Of a stretch of 64,000 nucleotides of DNA, positions 1 to 10,388 are shown piece by piece (the first letter of the stretch is position 1; every line of letters begins with the position of its first letter). A program made the translations under genes and the position numbers. This DNA comes from Methylobacterium haplocladii (GTDB taxonomy: Bacteria; Pseudomonadota; Alphaproteobacteria; Rhizobiales; Beijerinckiaceae), in the NCBI RefSeq assembly GCF_007992175.1, contig NZ_BJZT01000038.1, forward strand, positions 25,213 to 89,212. The letters are read 5' to 3'. The notes under the pieces are model-generated. The model ran no database searches. It was given only the letters and a program-made list of their open reading frames with translations, and had not been told where the DNA came from.

Positions 1-54
1 CCCACTGCCCCGCAGCGGGGCTCGGCAGCCGTTTCCAACCAGGACGACCCAAGC

Positions 55-804
55 ATGCTCGAAATCAAGAACCTCGTCGTACAGATCGAGGACAACCGCA
101 TCCTCAACGGCTTGAACCTCACCGTGAACGATGGCGAGGTCGCCGCGATCATGGGACCGAATGGCTCCGGCAAGTCGACGCTGTCCTACGTCATCGCCGG
201 CAAGGAGGACTACGAGGTCCTCGACGGCGAAATCCTGCTCGACGGCAACAACGTGCTGGAGATGTCGCCGGACGAGCGCGCCGCAGCCGGCCTGTTCCTG
301 GCCTTCCAGTATCCGCTGGAAATTCCCGGCGTCGGCACGATGACCTTCCTCAAGGCCTGCATCAACGCGCAACGCCGCGCCCGCGGCGAGGGCGAGATCT
401 CGACGCCGGACTTCATCCGCAAGGTGAACGCCGCCGCCGACAAGCTCGAGATCGAGAAGGACATGCTCAAGCGCGCCCTCAACGTCGGGTTCTCCGGCGG
501 CGAGAAGAAGCGCATGGAGATCCTGCAGATGGCGCTGCTGGAGCCGAAGTTCTGCGTGCTCGACGAGACCGATTCCGGCCTCGACATCGACGCGCTGCGT
601 ATCGTCTCAGAGGGCGTGAACGCGCTGCGCGCCCAGGGCCGCTCGTTCCTCGTCATCACCCACTACCAGCGCCTCCTCGACCACATCGTGCCCGACACCG
701 TGCACGTCATGTCGAAGGGCCTGATCGTGAAGACCGGCGGCAAGGAGCTGGCGCTCGAACTCGAGAAGTCCGGCTACGCCGATTACCGCAGCGAGGCCGC
801 GTGA
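55..804 (+). CDS. sufC: SufC, Fe-S cluster assembly ATPase
   Basis: ABC-type ATPase of the SUF system. It forms the SufBC2D scaffold on which Fe-S clusters are assembled in the cytoplasm. The 249-residue protein has a Walker A (GPNGSGKST, about residues 35-43), an ABC signature (FSGGEKKR, about 148-155) and a Walker B ending in LDETDSGLD, where the SufC-specific DETDSGLD form replaces the usual DEP. The length is normal for the family. Its stop overlaps the ATG of sufD by one base (TGATG), so the two are translationally coupled. The partner sufB is expected just upstream, outside the window. Family identity is certain from sequence. Confidence 0.97.
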   Translation: MLEIKNLVVQIEDNRILNGLNLTVNDGEVAAIMGPNGSGKSTLSYVIAGKEDYEVLDGEILLDGNNVLEMSPDERAAAGLFLAFQYPLEIPGVGTMTFLKACINAQRRARGEGEISTPDFIRKVNAAADKLEIEKDMLKRALNVGFSGGEKKRMEILQMALLEPKFCVLDETDSGLDIDALRIVSEGVNALRAQGRSFLVITHYQRLLDHIVPDTVHVMSKGLIVKTGGKELALELEKSGYADYRSEAA

Positions 805-2126
805 TGGCCGACATCCAGAACCTGCGCAGCGCCGCCGAAACCCGCCTGTCGAGCCTGTTCGAGTCGGCGCGTCAGAGCTTCGCCAGCGAAGAGAAGATCT
901 CGCGGGAGGAAGCCTTCAAATTCTTCGAGGCGACGGGCCTGCCGAGCCGCCGCGTCGAGGCCTTCAAGTACACTGACCTGCGCGCCGCCATCGAGGATGC
1001 GGCGCATCCGGCCAAGAAGCCCTCTCTCGACGTGGCGAAGGCGGCGGTGAGTGCCGCGACGGCCTTCGCCGGCATCGAGGCCGTGCGCCTGACCTTCGTC
1101 AACGGCCACCTGATCGGCGAGTTGTCCGACCTCGACCGCGTGCCGGCAGGCGTCACGGTCACGCCGCTCAACGAGGCGATGAGCCAGGGCGATCCGCTGT
1201 TGAAGCAGCTCGCGCCGGTCGCGCAGACCCGCGAAAACCCGATCTACCAGCTGAACACCGCCTTCCTGGCGGACGGCGCGCTGATCTCGGTCGACGCTGG
1301 CGCCACGGTCGAGACGCCGATCCACCTGCGCTTCGTCGGCACCGGCGAGACCGCCTTCTCGACGGCGACCCGCGTGCTGGTCACCTTGGGGGAGGGCGCC
1401 GAGTTCTCCTTCCTCGAGAGCCACGAGGGGCAGGACGGTGTCGCCTACCAGCCGAACGACGTGGTCGACACGGTGATCGCCGACCGGGCCAACCTGCATC
1501 ACACCCGCCTCAACCGCGAGGGCGACAAGGCCGTCGCGCTCTCGACGATCACGGCGCGGCTCGGGGCCGGATCCAACATCGAATCCGTCAATCTCGTCTT
1601 CGGCGGCGTGCTCTCGCGCCACCAGATCTACCTGCACTTCGCCGGCGAGAACGCCACGGCGACCGTCAACGGCGCGGCGATGCTCGGCCACGGTCGGCTC
1701 GCCGACTCGACGCTGCTCGCCGACCACGCAGCGGTCGGCGGGGTCAGCCGCGAGATGTTCAAGACGGTGATCGACGGCGATTCAACCGGCGTGTTCCAGG
1801 GCAAGATCATCGTCCGCCAAGCGGCGCAGAAGACCGACGGTAAGATGAAGTCGGACTGCCTGCTCCTGACCGACGACGGCCAGATGATGAACAAACCCGA
1901 GCTCGAAATCTTCGCCGACGACGTCGCCTGCGGCCACGGCGCGACCTGCGGCGCACCGGACGAAGACCTGCTGTTCTACCTCATGGCCCGCGGCTTGCCG
2001 AAGCCGATCGCCGAAAGCCTGCTCGTCCAGGCCTTCGTCGGCGAGGCGATCGAGTCGGTCACCCACGAAGGCGCACGGGACGCGCTGATCGGCGAAGTCG
2101 AGGGTTGGCTGAAGACGCGGGGGTAA
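804..2126 (+). CDS. sufD: SufD, Fe-S cluster scaffold subunit
   Basis: SufD subunit of the SufBCD scaffold. The 440-residue protein belongs to the SufB/SufD beta-helix family. Its C-terminal core contains GHGATCGAPDEDLLFYLMARG, typical of SufD and used for SufB contact and cluster handling. I chose the ATG at 804, which overlaps the sufC stop; an in-frame GTG one codon earlier (801) is possible but less likely. It lies in the suf operon with sufC upstream and sufS 217 bases downstream. The downstream gap contains repeat-like DNA, yet the gene order argues that one transcript covers both sides. Confidence 0.96.
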   Translation: MADIQNLRSAAETRLSSLFESARQSFASEEKISREEAFKFFEATGLPSRRVEAFKYTDLRAAIEDAAHPAKKPSLDVAKAAVSAATAFAGIEAVRLTFVNGHLIGELSDLDRVPAGVTVTPLNEAMSQGDPLLKQLAPVAQTRENPIYQLNTAFLADGALISVDAGATVETPIHLRFVGTGETAFSTATRVLVTLGEGAEFSFLESHEGQDGVAYQPNDVVDTVIADRANLHHTRLNREGDKAVALSTITARLGAGSNIESVNLVFGGVLSRHQIYLHFAGENATATVNGAAMLGHGRLADSTLLADHAAVGGVSREMFKTVIDGDSTGVFQGKIIVRQAAQKTDGKMKSDCLLLTDDGQMMNKPELEIFADDVACGHGATCGAPDEDLLFYLMARGLPKPIAESLLVQAFVGEAIESVTHEGARDALIGEVEGWLKTRG

Positions 2127-2343
2127 GAACTCTCCCCCCCCCTCCGCGGGGGGAGGGGAGCGTTGACCGATCCTCGTCCTCGCCCGACGTGCCCCCAGAG
2201 CGGGCCGCGCAGGAGGGCTTCAGGGATCGCAGAGACTGCTGGAAGCCTCCTTCGAGGCCTCCGCTTCGCTTCGGCACCTCGGGACGAGGGCGCGGGTTGG
2301 AGGAGCGAGGCTCGCAACTGACCGCAGGTTCGAGATCGACACC
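2127..2343. repeat. REP-like palindromic DNA between sufD and sufS
   Basis: The 217-base gap inside the suf operon starts with a C-run/G-run hairpin at about 2131-2160. It continues with small inverted segments: CCTCGTCC near 2172 pairs with GGACGAGG near 2281, and a GCCT-CCTTCG-AGGC hairpin lies near 2251. No credible gene fits here. The composition resembles dispersed extragenic palindromes found elsewhere in the window. It may modulate sufC-D versus sufS expression, but no T-run terminator is seen. Confidence 0.55.
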
Positions 2344-3588
2344 ATGAACGCACCGATCCGCCAGCCGAGCTACGACGTCGAGGCGATCCGGAAGGAATTC
2401 CCGATCCTGTCGAAGCAGGTCTACGGCAAACCCCTGGTCTATCTCGACAATGCCGCTTCCGCGCAGAAACCGCGCGCCGTGATCGACGCCATGGTCGGCT
2501 GCATGGAGGGCGCCTATGCCAATGTGCATCGCGGGCTGCACTACATGGCGAACGCCGCGACCGAAGGTTTCGAGGGTGCGCGCGAGACCACGCGGCAGTT
2601 CCTGAACGCCACCTCCACCGACGAGATCGTCTTCACCCGCAACGCGACGGAGGCCTACAACCTCGTCGCCTCCTCGATGCATCGCGGCGGGCTGATCGGG
2701 GAGGGGGACGAGATCATCCTCTCGATCATGGAGCACCACTCCAACATCGTTCCCTGGCATTTTCTGCGAGAGCGCTACGGGGCCGTCATCAAGTGGGCGC
2801 CCGTCGACGACGAGGGCAACTTCCTGCTGGACGCGTACGAGAAGCTGTTCTCGCCGCGTACGAAGATGGTCGCGATCACGCACATGTCGAACGTGCTCGG
2901 CACGGTGACGCCGGCCGAGGCGATCATCCGCATCGCCCATGGGCACGGCGTGCCGGTGCTGCTCGACGGGGCGCAGAGCGCGGTCCACCGCACGATCGAC
3001 GTGCAGGCGCTCGATTGCGACTTCTTCGTCTTCACCGGCCACAAGGTCTACGGCCCGACCGGCATCGGCGTGCTCTACGGCAAGAAGGAATGGCTCGACC
3101 GTCTCCCGCCCTACCAGGGCGGCGGCGAGATGATCCGGACCGTCTCCGAGGACACCATCACCTACAACGACCCGCCGCACCGCTTCGAGGCCGGCACGCC
3201 GGCGATCATCGAAGCGGTGGGCCTCGGTGCGGCGCTGGAATTCATGATGGGTGTCGGCCGCGAGGCGATCAGTGCGCACGAGGACGCGCTGACGGCCTAC
3301 GCACAGGAGCGGCTCGGGGCGATGAACGCGATCCGCCTGATCGGAACGGCACGGGACAAGGGCGGCGTCGTCGCCTTCGAGATGAAGGGCACGCATGCCC
3401 ACGACATCGCCACGGTGATCGACCGCCAGGGCATCGCCATCCGCGCCGGCACGCATTGCGCCATGCCGCTGCTCAACCGCTTCGGCGCGACCTCGACCTG
3501 CCGCGCCTCGTTCGGCCTGTATAATACGAAGGCCGAGATCGACGCGCTTGCGGAGGCGCTCGCCAAAGCCGAGATGCTGTTCGCCTGA
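2344..3588 (+). CDS. sufS: SufS, cysteine desulfurase
   Basis: PLP-dependent class V aminotransferase-fold enzyme. It takes sulfur from L-cysteine (giving alanine) and delivers it as a persulfide to the SUF scaffold. The 414-residue protein shows the PLP lysine in TGHKVYGPTG (K234), the PLP phosphate-binding region around THMSNVLGT, and the active-site cysteine C372 in RAGTHCAMP, the short-loop arrangement of group II (SufS/CsdA) desulfurases. The start ATG at 2344 gives the usual length. It lies between sufD and sufT in the suf operon. No SufE is present in this part of the operon. Confidence 0.97.
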   Translation: MNAPIRQPSYDVEAIRKEFPILSKQVYGKPLVYLDNAASAQKPRAVIDAMVGCMEGAYANVHRGLHYMANAATEGFEGARETTRQFLNATSTDEIVFTRNATEAYNLVASSMHRGGLIGEGDEIILSIMEHHSNIVPWHFLRERYGAVIKWAPVDDEGNFLLDAYEKLFSPRTKMVAITHMSNVLGTVTPAEAIIRIAHGHGVPVLLDGAQSAVHRTIDVQALDCDFFVFTGHKVYGPTGIGVLYGKKEWLDRLPPYQGGGEMIRTVSEDTITYNDPPHRFEAGTPAIIEAVGLGAALEFMMGVGREAISAHEDALTAYAQERLGAMNAIRLIGTARDKGGVVAFEMKGTHAHDIATVIDRQGIAIRAGTHCAMPLLNRFGATSTCRASFGLYNTKAEIDALAEALAKAEMLFA

Positions 3589-3637
3589 GTTTTTTGATTG
3601 TCCGTCGCGGCCCGGGCCGCACCGGAGGAGGATCATC

Positions 3638-4021
3638 ATGAGCACCGACGCCACCATCACCGGCGGCACCAACACGCCGGCCGTCGCGGCGGCCTCCGCG
3701 ATCCCGCCGGAAGAGCTCGACCGGCTGACCGACGACATCGTCGCCGCGCTCAAGTCCGTCTACGATCCCGAGATCCCGGCCGACATCTACGAGCTCGGCC
3801 TGATCTACAAGGTCGACATCGCCGACGACCGCAAGGTCGCGATCGACATGACCCTTACCGCCCCGGGCTGTCCCGTGGCCGGCGAAATGCCGGGCTGGGT
3901 CGAGGACGCGGTCTCGAAGGTGCCGGGCGTCCAGTCCTGCGACGTGACGATGGTGTTCGACCCGCCCTGGGACCAGAGCCGCATGTCGGACGAGGCGCGC
4001 GTGGCGCTGGACATGTGGTAG
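3638..4021 (+). CDS. sufT: SufT, DUF59/MIP18-family Fe-S maturation protein
   Basis: DUF59 (MIP18-like) protein encoded in many alphaproteobacterial and Gram-positive suf operons, where it helps mature Fe-S proteins. The 127-residue product has a variable Ala/Thr-rich N-terminus of about 25 residues, then the DUF59 core with VYDPEIPADIYELGLIY, the conserved TAPGCPVAGEMP containing the family cysteine, and a C-terminal VFDPPWDQSRMS. The start at 3638 follows a strong ribosome binding site (GGAGGAGG, 3623-3630); frames running from further upstream lack support. It lies 49 bases after sufS. Confidence 0.93.
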   Translation: MSTDATITGGTNTPAVAAASAIPPEELDRLTDDIVAALKSVYDPEIPADIYELGLIYKVDIADDRKVAIDMTLTAPGCPVAGEMPGWVEDAVSKVPGVQSCDVTMVFDPPWDQSRMSDEARVALDMW

Positions 4022-4139
4022 CTGCCGGCTCCGCGCGTGGCAGCGCTGCGCTGGACCAGCAATCGGCGAATGCTTATCTTGGGCTAGAGCATAACCCCCT
4101 CACCCGCCCGGGCCTTGAACCCGGCCGCAGGAGAGAACG

Positions 4140-4523
4140 ATGTCAGGTTTCCAGGTGATCTCGCTGACCGACCGCGCCGCGGATCGGCTCAAGGCGATCA
4201 TAGCCGATGCGGACAAGCCGATCGCGGGGTTGCGCGTCGGCGTGCGCAACGGTGGCTGCGCCGGCATGGCCTACACGATGGAATATGCCGAAGGCCGCAA
4301 CGTCGGCGAGGACATGGTCGAGGTGAACGGCGTGACCGTGTTCATCGACCCGAAGGCGGTGCTGTTCCTCCTCGGCACCGAGATGGACTTCAAGACCGAC
4401 AAGCTGTCGTCGCAGTTCGTGTTCAACAACCCGAACCAGACCTCGGCCTGCGGCTGCGGCGAGTCCATCGCCATCACCCCGGCGACGCCGGACAGGCTCG
4501 CGGCGGCCGGCGTGCCGGCCTGA
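4140..4523 (+). CDS. sufA: SufA/IscA-type A-type Fe-S carrier
   Basis: A-type carrier protein that receives Fe-S clusters and passes them to apoproteins. The 127-residue product carries the three invariant cysteines: C40 in GGCAGM and C104/C106 in CGCGES. It is the last gene of the suf operon, 118 bases after sufT and preceded by AGGAGAG. The opposing diguanylate cyclase gene ends 7 bases beyond its stop. SufA versus IscA cannot be separated by sequence alone; the operon context favours SufA. Confidence 0.95.
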   Translation: MSGFQVISLTDRAADRLKAIIADADKPIAGLRVGVRNGGCAGMAYTMEYAEGRNVGEDMVEVNGVTVFIDPKAVLFLLGTEMDFKTDKLSSQFVFNNPNQTSACGCGESIAITPATPDRLAAAGVPA

Positions 4524-4530
4524 CGCGACC

Positions 4531-5586
4531 TCAGGCGACCTCGGAAAACTCCGAGAGCTCGCCGTCGTCGATCGTGCGGTTCCGGCCCGCGCGCTTGCCG
4601 GCATAGAGGCAGGAATCGGCCCGCTCGATGAACGACACCATGGTGTCGTCGGGGCGTCTCTGCGCGACGCCGAGCGAGATCGTGACCTTCCCGAGCGATT
4701 CGCCGGTGGCGCGCTTCACGAGATCACGGCCCATGATGCTGGTGCGGACGGCCTCGGCCACGATGCGTGCGGCATCGCGGCCGATACCGGGCAGAAGGAT
4801 GCCGAACTCTTCGCCACCGAAGCGCGAGAGCGTCGCGCGCGCCGAGACGGTCTCGCGCATCACGACCGCCACGAGCCGCAGGACTTGGTCGCCGGTCAGA
4901 TGGCCGAACAGGTCGTTGAAGCGCTTGAAGAAATCGATGTCGATCAGGATTAGGCTCGCCGGCTGGTGCGACTTGGCGCCCTCGTCGATCTCCTTGCAGA
5001 GCATCTCCTCGAAATGCTTGCGGTTGGAGAGGCCGGTCAGCGGATCCGTCAGGCTCTCGAGCCGGGCCGCGGCCAGCGTCTCGCGCAAGGTTTCGATCTC
5101 GCGCCGGCTTTCACGCATATGCGCCTCCAGCGTCCGGTTGCTCGCCGCCACCTCGCAGGTGTTGACGATCAGCGTCGCGACGATGTCTTTCAGCCGGTTC
5201 GGCGTGGTGTCGGCGAGATCCTTGGAGATGGCCTGCAGCGACGCGCCGTACTGGGCCGTCGAACCGAGAGACAGGTCGATCATCTCCATGATGCCCTGCA
5301 CCTCGGTGATCAGGCCCGCATTGTGACGATCCAGCTCGCCTTCGACGTTGCGGCCGTCGATATGGGCCTCGTAGAGGTCGTCGATGTCGCCGTCGGAGAG
5401 GCTGCCGCTCTGCGTGGTCAGACGCTTGATCGCGGTGTTCATCAGGGGCTGGCGGCCCGAGACGTAATTATACCAGACCGCGTAGGCGCGGGGGCTCGCC
5501 GACGAGCCGTAGTCGCGCATCAGCTCGTTCGCGCGCTGCGCGATGACGTAGCTGCGTTCGCGATCCTCATGCCCAGCGCCGCTCAT
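4531..5586 (-). CDS. Soluble diguanylate cyclase (GGEEF)
   Basis: Makes cyclic di-GMP from two GTP. The 351-residue cytoplasmic protein has an N-terminal all-helical region of about 170 residues with no membrane segment. A GGDEF domain follows, beginning at TDPLTGLSNRKHF, with an intact active-site GGEEF. The positions that would carry the RxxD inhibitory site (nine to six residues before GGEEF) read SARA, so product feedback inhibition through a classical I-site is not expected. I chose the start at 5586, which follows an AGG-containing site; a second in-frame ATG at 5619 would add 11 residues. It converges on sufA. The input signal of the N-terminal region is unknown. Confidence 0.9.
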   Translation of the reverse strand: MSGAGHEDRERSYVIAQRANELMRDYGSSASPRAYAVWYNYVSGRQPLMNTAIKRLTTQSGSLSDGDIDDLYEAHIDGRNVEGELDRHNAGLITEVQGIMEMIDLSLGSTAQYGASLQAISKDLADTTPNRLKDIVATLIVNTCEVAASNRTLEAHMRESRREIETLRETLAAARLESLTDPLTGLSNRKHFEEMLCKEIDEGAKSHQPASLILIDIDFFKRFNDLFGHLTGDQVLRLVAVVMRETVSARATLSRFGGEEFGILLPGIGRDAARIVAEAVRTSIMGRDLVKRATGESLGKVTISLGVAQRRPDDTMVSFIERADSCLYAGKRAGRNRTIDDGELSEFSEVA

Positions 5587-5735
5587 TCGACCTAACCCGA
5601 CCCACCGTGCGGAGATCATGACCGACGGGTGGTAGCTGGCAGGTTAAAGTTCGGACGGAAACGTCGCCCTCGATCCTCGGAAATCAGTGAACCCGGTCAG
5701 AACCTTCGCTTCGGAGCGACGTCGCGGGCCGGGGC

Positions 5736-7283
<1,548 letters not shown>

Positions 7284-7388
7284 GATCGTTTGGAGACCGT
7301 CCGCGCGAGGTCTTCGGCATCATCGGCGCGACACGGCGTCGGCTCACCGTACGAACCGCGCCAAGGCGAATGATGCGAAATCAAGAGA

Positions 7389-7437
7389 CCCGAGCAAGGG
7401 ATCCGCGGGGAAGGGTCCCGCGGATCCCTTGCTCGGG
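7389..7437. other. Perfect 21-bp inverted repeat with 7-base loop
   Basis: Bases 7389-7409 are exactly reverse-complementary to 7417-7437, separated by GAAGGGT. The arms contain a GGATCC core. No T-run follows on either strand, so it is a poor intrinsic terminator by sequence. It lies in the 319-base gap between the RNA helicase start (7283) and the stop of the next minus-strand gene (7603). It could be the transcript end of that gene, a structured leader of the helicase mRNA, or a protein-binding palindrome. The rest of the gap shows no gene. Confidence 0.8.
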
Positions 7438-7602
7438 CCGGTCGGGCTCGCGTCGCGGCGGAAGCGTCCGGTCGTGTCCCGTGGCCGTCGTTTAAGCCAC
7501 GCACCATCCTCGCCCCGCCGAGGGTGCGAGCGTGCGCGACGTTTAGAGGCTTGCCGGGGCTTGTCAATCTTCGGAGGATATCCGTCCCCGGCAGGCTCGG
7601 GA

Positions 7603-7854
7603 TCAGGGTCCGCGGACGAGCAGCCGTTCCTTGCCGTTGCAGGGATCGAGGACGACGCTGCGGGCGGACGTGCCGATCGAGCCGGTCACCTCCGGGTCGG
7701 CGATGCCCGACGGGAGCGACGCGACGCGGCTTCCGGCCCTGTCGACGGTGCGGGCGAGGTGATGGACCAGCCCGAGCGCGCCGACGCTCGCGACGAGCGC
7801 GATCAATGCCGTCGAGGCGAGGAGGCCGCGGGGACCGAAGGGATCGAAGGACAT
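7603..7854 (-). CDS. Small single-pass membrane protein, unknown function
   Basis: Eighty-three residues, not recognised as a named family. Residues of about 12-30 form one hydrophobic segment (LLASTALIALVASVGALGLV), followed by a polar, probably periplasmic C-terminal region with a single cysteine (DPCNGKERLL). The start at 7854 (MSFDPFG) is the one that places the membrane segment at the N-terminus; an upstream in-frame ATG at 7905 adds 17 residues containing three cysteines. It is a lone gene between the helicase and an outer-membrane protein gene. The third-position GC bias looks coding, but support is moderate. Confidence 0.55.
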   Translation of the reverse strand: MSFDPFGPRGLLASTALIALVASVGALGLVHHLARTVDRAGSRVASLPSGIADPEVTGSIGTSARSVVLDPCNGKERLLVRGP

Positions 7855-8296
7855 CGGGCAGGCACCGTCCGCGAGCGCCGGGCAGCGGCGGCACGCCCGG
7901 ATCATCGGCGAACACGGTTAATGCGGCCTGACGCGAGAGCGACGAAGTCTGCCCCTTTCGGGACAGGCGATCATGAGCCTCCGGCAATTTTCCCTCGGCA
8001 ATGCGCAGTATAAATCCACTCTTCGAGCCAACCGGAAGGATCGATCCACACTCGCCCGGCCGGATCCGACGCCCATCGGCGCTATTGGGCCGATGCGGCC
8101 GGAGATGTCATCTTCGCTAGTGACGTGTGCGAAAAATCACCTCCGGCTTATCCCCTCGATCGGCCGCGGCTAACCTTTACCTTTCCTTGACGAGGTCGGG
8201 TGCATCTGAGCGGCTTGTTGCAGGAAAGCGACAGACCTTCCGACGGGACCGGAGCTAGAAGCGCGCCGGCTTTCGCCAATCAGGACCTTGCACCGC
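7855..8296. other. Gene-free divergent intergenic region
   Basis: These 442 bases separate two divergent genes, the small membrane protein gene (minus) and the outer-membrane protein gene (plus). No open frame with family features is present. The stretch 7990-8180 is AT-richer than its surroundings and is where I would expect the porin-like gene's promoter. A TTGACG at 8187 has no convincing -10 partner at normal spacing, so I do not call a promoter. Confidence 0.5.
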
Positions 8297-9187
8297 ATGA
8301 AAAAACTGCTTCTCGCCTCGTCCGTCCTCGCCGGCATGACCGTCGTCGCTTCGGCCGCGGATCTGCCGCGCCGCGTCGCCGCTCCGCCGATCTTCACGCC
8401 GGTTCCGGTCTTCACCTGGACGGGCTTCTATGCCGGCTTCAACGCGGGCTACGGCTTCGGCACGCAGGACACCCAGCAGGCGACCGTGATCGGCATCCCC
8501 GCCAACGGCCTGCTCGTGAACGCGGCCGGCGCCCCCGCCACGGGCGCCGTCGCCTTCGGCAACAGCAACCGCACCGACGGCTTCGTCGGCGGTGGCCAGA
8601 TCGGCTACAATTATCAGTTCACCCCGGGATCGGGCTTCGTGATCGGCGTCGAGGCCGACGCCCAGTACGCCGATTTCGGCCGTGACCGGAACCGCGCCGC
8701 CTTCAGCACCGGCACCGCCCCCGGCGCCGGCGTGACCTTCTTCAACCCGAACGGCTTGTCGGGCCTCGACTATTTCGGCACGGTCCGCGGCCGCCTCGGC
8801 TACGCCTTCGACCGCACCCTCGTGTACGGCACCGGCGGCTTCGCCTACGGCGCCGGCGGCGGTCGTGAGTTCGGTCTGCCGGATTCCTCCACCAGCGATT
8901 TCCAGACCGGCTACGCCGTCGGCGGCGGCATCGAGTACGCGCTTCCCACCGAGTCGTTCCTGAACGTCTTCAAGTCGTCCGCCGTGACGCTGAAGCTCGA
9001 AGGCCTCTACGTGAACCTCGATCGCGGCGGCAACCGCAACACCGGCGCCTTCGCCGTCGGTGCGAACGGCGCCGTCGCCAGCCTCGCCGGCGGCAACGGC
9101 GTCCTGCTCTCCGGCGCAGTCCGCCGCCAGGATACCGAGTTCGCCGTCGTGCGCGCCGGCATCAACTACAAGTTCGGCTCGTACTAG
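8297..9187 (+). CDS. Outer-membrane beta-barrel protein, Omp25/31 (opacity-like) family
   Basis: Exported outer-membrane protein of the small beta-barrel family common in Hyphomicrobiales. The start at 8297 gives a clear signal peptide (MKKLLLASSVLAGMTVVASAAD, cleavage expected after ASA). The mature part starts with a proline-rich linker and the family hallmark FTWTGFYAGFNAGYGFG. Repeated aromatic/Gly strand patterns follow (YNYQFTPGSGFVIGVEAD, YFGTVRGRLGYAFD, GGIEYA), and the protein ends with VRAGINYKFGSY, a normal barrel C-terminus with an aromatic last residue. Total length is 296 residues. A strong terminator follows. The exact role (structural or immunogenic porin-like) is not determined by sequence. 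Confidence 0.9.
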   Translation: MKKLLLASSVLAGMTVVASAADLPRRVAAPPIFTPVPVFTWTGFYAGFNAGYGFGTQDTQQATVIGIPANGLLVNAAGAPATGAVAFGNSNRTDGFVGGGQIGYNYQFTPGSGFVIGVEADAQYADFGRDRNRAAFSTGTAPGAGVTFFNPNGLSGLDYFGTVRGRLGYAFDRTLVYGTGGFAYGAGGGREFGLPDSSTSDFQTGYAVGGGIEYALPTESFLNVFKSSAVTLKLEGLYVNLDRGGNRNTGAFAVGANGAVASLAGGNGVLLSGAVRRQDTEFAVVRAGINYKFGSY

Positions 9188-9246
9188 AACCGGACGGTAC
9201 CGAATTCCGGCGGTTCCCGGACGGGGCCTCTCGGACGACATCAACA

Positions 9247-9285
9247 CACCCTCGGACCGGAACCCCGGTCCGAGGGTGCTTTCGT
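9247..9285 (+). terminator. Intrinsic terminator after the outer-membrane protein gene
   Basis: A 14-bp perfect stem (9247-9260 with 9265-9278) and an AACC loop are followed by CTTTCGTTCGT. It lies 60 bases after the stop of the outer-membrane protein gene. The remaining bases to 9575, before the converging permease gene, hold nothing I recognise. Confidence 0.85.
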
Positions 9286-9575
9286 TCGTGCCGGCGGCAG
9301 CGGGTGGCCGGATCTGCGGTCGTCGCCGGAGGCGGGCGTCGGAGCGGAGGAAACCGAAGGAATGATCCGTAAGGCCGGATCGAACGTAGCGGCGGCTCGT
9401 GGCAGGTCGTCCGACCCGCCGCCTGACCGAAGGCGGTCAGCCGTCGGGGTACGTCGAGGCAGTTGCTCGACGGCTGCCGCACACAGGCCGCGTACCCGCA
9501 AGGCGGACCGGTTCCTTGCAGGGCGATCGAGCCCCGCGGGCTAGGCCACCGCAGATCGGGGGAGAGGTGTCCTTT

Positions 9576-10388
9576 TCAGGCACTGCCCCGGCGGCCGATC
9601 GTGCGCTCGAGGGCGAGCCCGAGCGAGAGCGAGCCGAAGATCCACAGGAACAGGTAGATGTAATCGATGGTGATCGGAAGGGTCGGATCGTAGCCGAGCC
9701 GAACCCATTCGACGAGCTGTAGAATCGGATTCCACTTCAGGTAGTAATAAATCTGCTCCGGAAAGTCGCTGGCCAGGAACATGACGCCGCTGGCGATATA
9801 GAGCAGGATACCGATCCCGATATATCCGAGTAGCCATCCCGGGAAGACCTGGATGATCGCGACGTTTACGGTTCCGACTCCAATTCCTAGGGCGATCGCG
9901 CTCAGATATCCACAAATCGCCGTCGTTATATCCTTCGGTATCGGATTGAGGCCGAGCGCAAACAGGATCGTCAGAATCAACATCACACCCAGGAAGCTGC
10001 TGACGATCTCGACGAGAACGCGCGAGAACATGACATCGAGCGTTCTGACCTGAGGATAATAGGTCAGCGGCTTGTTCTGCATGATGCCCTTCATGATCTC
10101 GCGGGAGATGTACTGAAAGGCGAGGGCGGGAATGGCACCGGTTGCCGCGAAGACCATCGTGCTGTCGCCGAACGGCGGCGGCACATGCCGGAAGGCCATG
10201 GCGGTGGCGATGATGAACATGTGCGCCACCGGCCAGAGCACCTGGACCAGATAGCCCCAGTAGGAGCCGGCGAAGCGGGTGCGCATGTCGCGCAGCATCA
10301 GCGCGTTGAGCACGCGCAGATACGAGTCGATCCGCTCGGCCTTCGAGAAGATGGACCGCGGCCCGAGCGAAGGGATTTCGAGTTGCAT
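9576..10388 (-). CDS. ABC-2 type polysaccharide/polyol-phosphate export permease (KpsM-like)
   Basis: Inner-membrane permease of the ABC-2 family, which moves capsule or O-antigen-type polysaccharides when paired with a KpsT-like ATPase. The 270-residue protein has an N-terminal amphipathic stretch, then about six hydrophobic segments. Family-typical features include LMLRDMRTRFAGSYWGYLVQVLWP near residues 30-55 and the late segment WNPILQLVEWVRLGYD. No ATPase, glycosyltransferase or outer-membrane exporter gene is adjacent, so the partner must be elsewhere. Part of the gene is clearly AT-richer than the window (31 of 60 bases G/C at 9901-9960), which suggests acquisition by transfer. The start at 10388 gives a normal length. 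Confidence 0.85.
   Translation of the reverse strand: MQLEIPSLGPRSIFSKAERIDSYLRVLNALMLRDMRTRFAGSYWGYLVQVLWPVAHMFIIATAMAFRHVPPPFGDSTMVFAATGAIPALAFQYISREIMKGIMQNKPLTYYPQVRTLDVMFSRVLVEIVSSFLGVMLILTILFALGLNPIPKDITTAICGYLSAIALGIGVGTVNVAIIQVFPGWLLGYIGIGILLYIASGVMFLASDFPEQIYYYLKWNPILQLVEWVRLGYDPTLPITIDYIYLFLWIFGSLSLGLALERTIGRRGSA

Noticed and set aside
8187..8215. TTGACG as a -35 element for the outer-membrane protein gene
   Set aside because: No acceptable -10 hexamer is found at 16-18 bases spacing.
9900..9915. ATCCACA-containing stretch as a DnaA box and origin signal
   Set aside because: Single partial match inside a coding sequence of AT-richer DNA; no cluster of DnaA boxes and no AT-rich unwinding region beside it.
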